A stretch of 64,000 bases of DNA from Hymenolepis diminuta (Eukaryota > Platyhelminthes > Cestoda > Cyclophyllidea > Hymenolepididae): positions 1,409,235 through 1,473,234 of the forward strand of contig CAADRB010000012.1 in the NCBI GenBank assembly GCA_900708905.1, read 5' to 3'. Within the stretch, counting starts at the first letter, position 1. Every line of letters starts with the position of its first letter. This document shows, one piece after another, positions 38,401-48,220 of this stretch. The notes under the pieces were generated by a model. The model ran no database searches and was not told where the DNA came from. It saw only the letters and a program-made list of their open reading frames with translations. The position numbers and the translations under genes were made by a program.

Positions 38401-41041
38401 AGATCTAATTACAATGGATCATATCTCCCGATTCTTTCCTCAAACTATTTCCTCTCAGCTATAGCCGTGCATTTGCTTTTACTAATAATATTATATAGAC
38501 TATCTTTTTAAATGCGCCTTAATAGTAGTATTATCCAACGGAGCAACGTACAATACATCCGATCGGGAAGTATCCAGAACATATAAACGAAAAAACTTTC
38601 ACCAATAATCACGTAAAAAGCCTAAGCCTCGAAAATATATCAGCCAGTCAACATATTGTTGAAATAATTTCATCTATGAATCCGCGAATTACTTAATGAA
38701 ATTTGGAAGTTTTAACTTTACAAAGAAACTTTATCACTTTTGGGAATGTGGGAATATATATATATATACATATATATATGTACATGTATACGTAAACAGG
38801 ACGTCCTCATTGAAAAAATTTTGCGGGTCATTTGTAGCATGAGGGACTCTTAATTACGTGGGCGTTGGTCTGAACTTGGCCCCTGTATTTCTCAGTCCTA
38901 TTTCTTCAACTCAAGACAATAAATTTCTTCTATTAGTGGATACTACTTATTGTGCAATTCATTTTTATCTCATGGATACTAATTGTCCTTTTGCACATTA
39001 ATATTAATAAATATCCGTCAATTTTATCACATATTTTATTTATTGGACAAATGGTTGCCCGGTTTCACGTTAATTATTTTTTAATGCGTTTGGCTTGGAT
39101 AGAAGGATATATGCTATTGCCTTTTCTCGGCTTCAGAGAAATTATGCATGTTTACACGTCTGCGAAGGGTTACATATCAAAGGTCCACGAAGGTTAAATT
39201 AGAAGTATTCTGATAAGCTTACTTGATTTAATTTAAAGAACCTGGATCATTTCGGATATTTTCAATTGCTATTTTATTAACGGAAGGCCTTTAAACTGTC
39301 CAGCATTAAGTTATATTAAAATTGTCAACTTCTTGTCAGTACACAAATCAATGTTCGTTCATTTTTCTTGATTTAGCTTAAATATAAAGCAGCGAAGAAT
39401 TTGAAGCCCTTCGGACAGGTACACGAATTAACTCATATCTACTCAAGCCAATCCAATGAATTTTGATTTGCTCATTACAATACCAAAGAAGGAATCAAAG
39501 CAGCCAAACCCAACTCAAACTGGTATGGCCTCTTTATTATGCTGAGTAAATACCTGTTCTCTGTTCTTCCGAGTTTAAATTTTCTTCGCTACTTCCGCTC
39601 TTCTCTCGTTTCTTGCAGTTATCAAATCCATCCATAGTTCAACTCAACTTTTGCTCCTCTGAGTTGAGAATTGTTACAATTTCATGCTAGCTCTTATGTA
39701 AATCCTTAGTATTGTGAGGAATTGTTGGGTTTCAAGAGGTAGTTTTATTGACTGAGTATAACGGAACAAATTGCTGATATGAAAGAAACGAGAATGAAAT
39801 ATTATAACGAATTTAACAAGACTATTTATTCGCTTCAAAATCACTTGGTGATACAAAATAGGAAAACTTTTAATTTTTCCCTATTTATGTATTAAATGAC
39901 ACTTTATTGGTTTCGTAAAAGCCGCAAATAATCGTTGTTATTAGTACTAAAAGCAAGAGTGACGCCACAAAAAAATCTTTTAACATTTCATTTATTGCCG
40001 TTTTCTGTTGAATTAGAAACAGTTCATAAAATGCATGGTCGCAACAATTTACATGAAGCTAAACCTCTGTTTGTTTAAATTCTCAAAAATCTCTGTTTTC
40101 ACGATTCCTCCCACTGATCTCTCTCGAAAATATCTCCTAAAGAAAGGTTATACTGAGCACGCGAGAAATCGTTACCTTTCAGCTCCAAAAATATGTACCT
40201 TTATCAAGTCAGTGAAATGCAATATTTTCTGGCTGCCCGGTCTCTTGAAACGAAAGCTTAAAGGGTTATTCTGATTGAATAAAACTAACATTTTAACTTT
40301 CATCCCCGAGATAAAAAGAAATTCTAGAGAATAGTTTTTGAAAAGACCCAAAGGAGATCATTTTCAACTGTAGAAAATCTCTGTTTGCACTATCTGATAA
40401 GACAACTCAATTTTTACACTCATGCGGTTTTGGATGTACGTTCACGACCGATATCAAGAAATTTTAATCTGGTTTTTGAAATATGAAAATTAAAATGCCA
40501 GGGCATATAAGCATTCATTTATAAATTTCAGAGTAAATTTCGTTCAATCTCCGTAGAATTGGGCATAATATTTCGAGCATCATGAGGGTGTAAATTGAAA
40601 TAGGCCCCAATCACAAATTAATATTATGAGATATACTCCTATTTCAAGAAGAAAATCATTTAATTACTCTCCTCTCCGATTGGTACTTGCAACATCGAAG
40701 GCAAGTTCTTAATACGGTTCCCTAATCAGATTATTCTGTGGATCAATTGGTTTGAATATAATATTTTATAATGAGATCAATACTTGCAAGAAGAATTTTT
40801 AACGTTTCCAACTGTATGTCACAACTGAACTTCTATATTAAAATATGAGGATTTTATTTGCGTTTATTAATCCCATGTTTAATTTTAGTCTAGGACGCAT
40901 ATCATATATGAAATAATAAACACCTGGAAAATTAGGCTATATTTCAAATGTTAAAAGTAGCCTTCAATCCAATGACAAACCAAGAAGTTTTAAATATCTG
41001 TTATTGTATGTCCGCATAACATAAAAATGGTTTCATGTCGT
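38401..41041. other. Intergenic stretch between repeat R2 copy 1 and 2TM-E
   Basis: Contains the AT microsatellite at 38754-38791. The plus-strand frame at 38952-39197 begins with a hydrophobic stretch but has no other support. Otherwise nothing recognisable. Confidence 0.4.
38754..38791. repeat. Microsatellite, (AT)n with AC/TG interruptions
   Basis: Alternating AT run with ATAC and TGTACATGTATAC interruptions, largely self-complementary. Confidence 0.8.
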
Positions 41042-41851
41042 CTACGTTTCATGCTTTGCCAGTTCAGCAAAAAACTCGGCCGCATTCTGAATAACCTCAG
41101 GATGCTTACTAGCTTCCTCTAGAATCTGAAAGAGGTGAAACCAATTTTAAATATCTCCAATAAACAAGATATAGAAATTATTTTATCACTTATAAACTCC
41201 TCACCAAATCTAAAGCTTCACTAAGAGGCTCTTTATGAGTCTTTTTGCCCTTCTTTTTCCTATCTGGCTCCGTATGGGGTCTTGCGCTCTGAGAGGAATA
41301 TAAAATAAGCGGAAAAATGAAGCTACTTACATCGTCTAAATTCCTTTTACTCCCCCTCTTTTTGGATGGTTTTCCGTGAGATCTTTCGGACTAAAGGACA
41401 AAAACATAAGGTACCAAATCAACTTACTTCTTGGTCTGTTATTTCATCAGTTCTCGTCCCTTTGATCTCATCTTCATGTGCGAGTTTGACCTAGAAGGAA
41501 TGAAATAAAAGGGAACAGAAAAAACAGCTTATTTCTTCTCTTAATACACTCTCAATGTATTCTTCCCATTCCTTTTTTTCTTCCTGTGATTCCTTCTCTA
41601 ATTTAGCTGGTAGGCAACTGCATCCAAATCCTACTAGGATAAATACAAGGGCTCCAGCTCCACAGAAAGATAAAGGTATTAGGCAGTCTCTAATAGGTTA
41701 GGGTATTAACTCCATCTTACATCTCGATTAGGTTTGCCGCCGTGCACTTAGCGAAAGAGAAATAAGTTCCACTGGCTATTAATCCGACTCCAAGAAAGGC
41801 CATTATAACCCAAAACCAGATACATGTTGTTCGATGACAATGGCACCCCAT
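41042..41851 (-). CDS. 2TM-E: two-membrane-segment protein with long charged tail, six exons
   Basis: Exons 41851-41721, 41689-41548, 41490-41428, 41390-41331, 41288-41205 and 41125-41042 encode about 187 residues. The N-terminus MGCHCHRTTC fits N-myristoylation and palmitoylation signals. Membrane segment 1 (about 11-34) ends in GTYFSFAKC (Cys36), the loop reaches Cys46 (C-x9-C), and membrane segment 2 spans about 47-67. The tail is charged: a Glu/Lys helix (about 72-91), three short exons rich in Lys, Arg and acidic residues with a KKRGSKR patch, and a final helix ending FFAELAKHET. Every tail exon is a multiple of three bases and begins and ends in phase 0, so each could be skipped without a frameshift. 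Introns are 31, 57, 37, 42 and 79 bases. The second donor (GTATTA) is the weakest call. The tail looks like a cytoplasmic scaffold or binding segment; this is inference. Confidence 0.78.
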
Positions 41852-41859
41852 CACCCGAG

Positions 41860-41934
41860 CTAGGAAAAAAGTGAATATCAAATTAATGTGTGGTAATTGC
41901 AACTAATTCTGTTAGACGCATGAGAAAAAGTTAC
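41860..41934 (-). other. Proposed 5' UTR intron of 2TM-E
   Basis: Donor CAGAAA/GTAACT at 41934 and acceptor TTTTTTCCTAG ending at 41860, eight bases before the ATG. Confidence 0.5.
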
Positions 41935-41997
41935 TTTCTGAAAGTTATTGTGAGATTGTGGGGGATAGTGCTTTGTAAGACAGTACCATGCGTTCTC

Positions 41998-42002
41998 ATT
42001 GG
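41998..42002 (-). promoter_or_regulatory. CCAAT box upstream of 2TM-E
   Basis: ACCAATGAGAAC on the minus strand, about 65 bases before the proposed 5' UTR donor. It matches GCCAATGAGGAC of 2TM-B over a stretch longer than the CCAAT core. Confidence 0.45.
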
Positions 42003-45000
42003 TCGCAAATAGACGACGGCTTTTCTGTGTGAGATCACCTTAATGTGTGTCTTCTTGAGCAATAAGACATCTAATTTTGTTAATGGCACATGTTTTGTTC
42101 TGTCTACACCCAGTAATGATATATTTTTAATAAAATAAAAGGAGGATATGGTCAGATAGGAGTGTCGTGAAAATAAGGCGAGACTGATGATCATTATTAA
42201 GTTGGCGGTAGTGGTAAAAAATCAACTGCTCACAATAATGAACATTTTCACAAAAGACAAATTTTGTTTTGCAAATAATGACACTCTCTGTTATCAATCG
42301 CATTCGGTAACGTGTATTTTTAACTTTTAAATAATTCCTGCGTCAACCGGCTCAAAATTCATAAGATTCAGTGGAATGAAGAACATGAGTTATAAACTGA
42401 TTTAAAGTGTACGATTCAGTTAGGATTATTAGGCCCAATTGGGTATTAATGATCTGATATGATACCCTAGCGTGAGCCTGGAGTGACCTGAAGTACTGCT
42501 AAATCTGAATACTTTGGGAACCCCCTCAGTGCGCATGTTTTACCGTCCCCGTAGGACATAAGCTCTCCATCAGTCGTTTACTTACATTCGTTCCTTTCAA
42601 TAACTGTACTATTCTATAATCCTATATATAGACGCTCACACATCAAATCTACCTATCTTTCATGACTTTTTGTGGTCTCTGTTTCATTCAAAAGCCCTGA
42701 ATGCCGGAAGTGTACCTGATCTTGTTTATTTTGTGTGAAGGTTGTGACAAGCTATAAAGATGATCGCTTAGACAGAATCCACCTTCCAGTCTCTAGAATC
42801 TTAAGCTATCTTTCTTCCTATAAAAGACTAAAATTTGCTTATACTTGAATTTTTCATCAGTCGCACCAAAAATAGACCTCATATTTTTGTTATAGAATAA
42901 AAGAAAAGCAGACGGATACAGAAATCATCTACGGGTTTTGCTTTGTAAATTCTCTTTCAAAATGCCCCTTTGATGGTGCTCTATGACAGTAGTCGAGACC
43001 AGAATATCTTTTGTTCGCCTCTTCCATTTAAATTATCTCTTTGATAACAAACATAGTAATCATTGAACAAGCAATGCTTAAGAGGAATCTAAAAGTAATT
43101 AGTTAACAGTGAGTACATAGAGCACTAGAGAAGAAAGCTACCATAATATAAGATTTGAACAGGCATTTACGTTTTCAACAAAAAAAACAATCACAGTTAT
43201 TAAATAAAGCATTGCATTCTTCCTCGAGATATAATACTTATATCTGGGCTTATATACATACCCCCCTTATATTTACAGGGAGGAAGATAGCTCAAGACTC
43301 TAGGGGCTGGAAAGTGGGATCTGCCCAAATAATCACCTTTATGGCTTAGCTCAAACTTCTTCATACAATATAATCAAGATAAGGTACCTAATGGATTATT
43401 AACAAAAATACAAATTAACATAAATGGCAACTGTTCAGATGAAAAAATTCCAAAATATGTTAAAACTGGTATTTAATATCAGCATAGACGAGTTTTATAA
43501 TTATGATTACGAAAGCAAATTTTGAAATACTTTTTCTTCAAACGTTAATTTGGCAATTAATTTGCTAAGCCTTGACTTATAAATTTCATATCTTAATGAG
43601 ATGAAATGGCCTTTATTTCTGCTCTCACCAACTCAGTAACCGTTCTGGTTCTAATACCACGCCCAATATTACAAAAAAGACAAGATTTGTTATTCATAAT
43701 TGAAGTGATCAGGATGAAGATTTCGGTTTTTTCATTTATTGTGTACAAATAACTAGGATATAAAGATAAGCCTGCAACAGGGTAAATTTATATGAGTGGT
43801 GGTGATCTAGTGCTACTTTCAATATTGTTTTTCTTGTTGTTTATACCAGTTATATAACATTCCATTTTTCTTTTCGATTATCGTTCATCCATATCGTATT
43901 CATGTTTTAATATTTCAAGTACGGCGTAGGTTCAAGAATTCAAGTCAATTTTGTTGGAATTCTCTCATGTTTGATGGGCATACAGTAATAAATGCATGCT
44001 TAATACTATCAGTCCTGTTCTGACCAAGTCTGCGGAGATCTTCAGATGATCTATAATGGTAGATGTCTCAGTTATCAGAGCAAGAGAAAACATGCAGGTC
44101 AGTTGGTCACAAGACAAGTCACAAATTTAATTATGAATTTGAAATTAACAAACGGCCCAATGCTACAAACACAGGGGAAATAGAGCAGACATAAATAATA
44201 AAATTTTACTTTCTCAATTGGAAATATTTAATAAAGTATTTTTCTCATTTTAAAATAATATTTCCACCCATATAGTTACTATATCTTGTTCACTTTGATA
44301 TCGATGGAAGTAAACAGTACATAAATTTCAAATGCGGTTTCCTTTGATCTATATGCTGTGGATCTTATTTGCACACATACATGTACATCAAACACTGGTA
44401 GTGTCGCATGTCATTGAAAATTACACCCGTTTACGAGGATCTGAATTTTTTGCAAATTGGAATAACATTCATAATATAAATACTTCTCTTCAACTGTTAA
44501 GCAAATCAGCAATTTCGAGATCGTATCGCATGATTTCGAGAAGACGCTAACATTCTCTTAAGGATGACCCATAAATGGACATAAATGAACAAGTTAACGA
44601 GGTATGAATGTGTGAAAGCGCAGTAGATAAAAGGACTTCTTATTTGGTTACTGTACTATCTAAAGATTTATACCTTTGTGTCCAAGTCACATTGGCCGAT
44701 CATTTTTTTGCAGATAAAATAGACTTACTAAAATTAATAATTATCTCCTAACTGCCCCCTCAAATCTAACTTCTCAACTCCACCCCCTTACTCTAGGAAA
44801 CATCAAGATTAGTTCTAATCTTTCGATAGACCCGTGTCATTTTGTCATGGAACCAGGCAATATGGAAAAAGAACGCACTTAGAACTGGAAGCTTCACATA
44901 AATAAGCACATCTGACAGTTATTTAAGTGTATTATTCACATGTGAGTTTCAGGTGATATTTGACCGCGCACACCTTAGAGATGACTCATGTTTTATAAAG

Positions 45001-47331
45001 TGACAGACATTTTTTTTCTTTTCTGTGAGGATTGTTTTGGCAAAGAGCTGACTTGAAAATTAATAAAAAGTATTCATTACTATTGCAGGGAAATTAAATT
45101 ACGTTGGTATGATTCGGTCTAATTAATAAAAAAGTCGGATTACAGGTAGGGTTTAGACACAGAAACACGAAACTTATTAATTTCGGATTCACTGATATAA
45201 GAAGAAATTTATATTTGAAGCTCTGGATCTTGATACCAGGGAGTATTTTACAAGTGTACTTGCGATTGGTACCTCTTTATCACAAGTTCATCATTTCTAA
45301 GGGTCGTTTTTTGACCTTAGTAGACGGTTGTGACAAGTGTACTTTTAGGTGGAAGGTTGATGCCAATAAATTTACTTCTATTTTTATTTTCTAAAACATC
45401 TTCTTTGTCTTTAAAGGTCGACAGGAAGTAGCAGCCCTCATAAATAAGAAGAATGGGACTTAAGATGGCCCAATGGATTATCAGACGATGGCAAAGAAAT
45501 AGGAGAGGCAAGAGGGATTTGAAGGAAGGATGATTGGTCAAAAGTCTGAACTGAGTATGTAATCGTGGTCTTGTGTATAAAGGCTAAATAAGGTGCAGTT
45601 GAAGAGGCTGTCTAATTTTGTTGTCTTTATTCGTTGAAAATTAGAGCAAGGGAAGAGTCCCTGTGTCTGAGCAATTCATAGCAAGATCGAACATGGCAAG
45701 ATGAAGTTTTGAATTCATTTAGACTTATTTAACTCTCCATTTCACAAATCATTCTAAAGTTGTCTGATAGCATACCCCGAATTAACCAAAGTTAAAGAAT
45801 TGGATGGTGACGCTGTTGTCATTTTTGGAGTTAAAAAAATATTAAACCGGATGGACTTAATTTGTGAAAAATTATGTAAAAGTGAAAAAGAATGCATTTC
45901 TGTAAAAATTGAATATAATAGGATTTTCATTTATTCTTCGCATCCTCCTGGCAACAGACTAGAGTTTATTCAGACGTACAGATCCTTTTGATTGACCTCT
46001 GTTACCTGGCAAAGTCTTGTATCCTAAAATAAAATTTATTACTGTCACGGTTCTTCCACAAGTGACAATATTTGTTGTAAAGGTAATAATTTTAATTAAA
46101 TTAACTGTAGTTACTAATTTCTTCCTTCATGATGACCTGGAGTAGTGTTAAAATCTGTTTTACACATTTGTGAAGGATTCTCCGAAAGTTTCCTGGTGTT
46201 TTTTAAGTAATATTAATTAAATTCATCATTGTGCTCCTGCTCTTACACTTTCTCAGTTATCTCGACTTTCATTATTTGATTTATTCTCAACTATGAGCTT
46301 TCAAATATGAAGGCAGTGGTTGCAGAGTGTATGCGAAAGCCATTCCATCAATCATAGCTGAAGGCAGTTAATCTTAGCTTCAACATTTGTTCTTCACCAG
46401 ATCTCACAGAACGTACAAGTTGAAAATTGCTAACAGCCCTGCAACTCCAAAAATGTAATTTATGAAACCATACTAAATTTATAACTAACAGATGAATTCG
46501 ATTAGACTTTTGAAATGCAAGATTACAAAAAATTAATCAAATGCAAATGTCCTCTCTTAAAATTCTGTATCTGGAGCAACTATCACCCAGGAGCCTTTAG
46601 AGCCGAGTTTAACTGAACAAAATACTTCCAAATTCTGAAGCGGTTAAAGGCTCAACAAAGTGGAAATATTTTTAACTTGAGATATGTATAAATCGTTGAT
46701 TTTGGAACCAGAATCTCCACATTTTGCAATCCGTTTCTCCTTCTTCTTCAGCAAATGTTATACAGAAATCTATACACTCCTTGTCTAAATTGTATCTTTG
46801 ATACAACCCTTAATTTACTTAAATTTATTTTACACATATATCTAAATCTAAAGAGAAAGTAATCCACGTCCCTGTCTCATATCGACATTCGAACAGTAAT
46901 GTTTGGGTCTGTCATTCGACGCAAGTACTCGACCAGACATTAAAATTGAATTTAACTGTTTTAGTAGCTAAAATGAAAGGATTCAAGATGAGGAGGTGCA
47001 TAAAACTGAAAAAATCAGAAATGTAGGATCAAAATTTCAAAAATCCCTTAATAATTCCCTTCACACCATGAAAACTTCGCCGTTATCTGACTTTTTAAAT
47101 TTACCTTAGTTATAAATGAAGGCTTGAAAGCGTAATTATATACTACTTAATAAGTCATTCAGCAGCAATCATGGCACTGAGTTGAGCAGGTGATTTTTTA
47201 AATAATCAAGGCCTATTGCCTTGGCGAATTCTGGAATGTCCCTAACTAAAATTTGTGTCAGTGGTCATTGATGCGAAAATAAAACCGTGAAAACTGTGTG
47301 GCTAGCACTATTAAAGGTTGTTTACGAGTAA
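42003..47331. other. Intergenic stretch between 2TM-E and 2TM-C
   Basis: AT-rich, with a purine-rich patch near 45.4-45.55 kb. Apart from the small frame at 44332-44550 nothing can be supported. A 21-residue frame at 43794 (MSGGDLVLLS...) is hydrophobic but stands alone. Confidence 0.4.
44332..44550 (+). CDS. Possible short secreted peptide precursor
   Basis: A 72-residue frame starts MRFPLIYMLWILFAHIHVHQ, a convincing signal-peptide-like N-terminus. It continues with a polar, Asn-rich region containing sequons (NYT, NTS) and ends in a basic tail, SYRMISRRR. A signal peptide followed by a short product with a terminal run of arginines is compatible with a neuropeptide-like precursor. No known peptide motif or C-terminal amidation Gly is seen, and no promoter or polyadenylation signal was identified. 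In AT-rich DNA a frame this long can occur by chance. Confidence 0.25.
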   Translation: MRFPLIYMLWILFAHIHVHQTLVVSHVIENYTRLRGSEFFANWNNIHNINTSLQLLSKSAISRSYRMISRRR

Positions 47332-47336
47332 CCAAT
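47332..47336 (+). promoter_or_regulatory. CCAAT box upstream of 2TM-C
   Basis: ACCAATAAGAAAGC lies 198 bases before the ATG. An acceptor-like TTTATCCCTTTAG ends at 47521, nine bases before the ATG, suggesting a 5' UTR intron as in 2TM-B, -D and -E. The matching donor is not clear. Confidence 0.4.
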
Positions 47337-47529
47337 AAGAAAGCACCCCTCATTTAATAATATAGCCTATTTCTAATAGATCTAGATATATGTAAAATTT
47401 ACAACAAGACGCTTAGGTTGGTTTATAAATCCTGGATGGATTTAGTTACTTTATTATTCTGGAAATAATATTAACCATACTGTACCGATACAATAATCGA
47501 TAGATTTATTTATCCCTTTAGAAGTTGAT

Positions 47530-48220
47530 ATGACCTTCCAATTTGGAAAGCGATCTATCTTGGTTGGTGTCGTTTTCCAAATATTGATTTTGACGGGGGC
47601 ATTTGGCGGTGGATTTTACTTAATTATAACAGAATGTACAAATGAGGATAATTACAACAAGTAAATTTATGGAAATGATTAAAAATTTAATTTATAAGTT
47701 TTTGCAAACTTGGAGCAGGTCTAACTTGGCTTGGAACACTGGCCTTTGTGGGACTTATATTTTTCACATTTTTCGGATGTATCATTGTCAAGATGGAAAA
47801 GGAAATTGAGGATCTTACAACTGTGAGTTTACAAATAAACTTCATCTTTCGGTTTCTAGAAAAATAACTTGCTTTCTAACTCAGATCACGCGATAACCAG
47901 TTCAGCAGCTCGAGTTAGTGCAGAAACAAGCGATTCAGAAAAGCACCTGGTGAGTGATTTTAAAGTTGCTACTTAAATGTGATTTATGGAAACAGCAAGT
48001 TTTATTAATCAGAACAATAAGCAACTTTAATTGAATAAAGCTCCAAGCAATTATAATTATAACTGTTATTTTTCACAAAATCCAGACTATTTCATCTACT
48101 GCATCAATCGACGAAATAAGACCCGGAGAGATGCCTAAAACAGTACGGTCTAATATTCCCCCAAAAGTCCGGGATTTTGGAAAAGCAACCTCTCTACTTA
48201 AGATGTTAAGTCAAGATTAA
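47530..48220 (+). CDS. 2TM-C: two-membrane-segment protein with Ser/Thr-rich tail
   Basis: Exons 47530-47660 and 47699-47822 are clear. They encode a basic start (MTFQFGKR), membrane segment 1 (about 9-33) with GFYLIITEC (Cys36), the loop to Cys46 (C-x9-C), membrane segment 2 (about 49-73) and an acidic end (EKEIEDLTT). The first intron is 38 bases and phase 2. Two further exon-like blocks follow, 47885-47949 and 48086-48220, with good splice borders; the second encodes a 44-residue Ser/Lys-rich tail ending KMLSQD. Joined at the strongest donor (47822, phase 0), the third exon gives a stop after three residues (ITR). If a weaker donor four bases further on (GTGA/GTTTAC) is used, all four exons are open and the tail includes a Ser/Glu stretch. 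Both outcomes are possible, perhaps as alternative splice forms. Confidence 0.7.

Noticed and set aside
43794..43859. 21-residue hydrophobic frame MSGGDLVLLS...
   Set aside because: Vague resemblance to the start of Pmp3-type proteins but stops before the second half; too short to claim.
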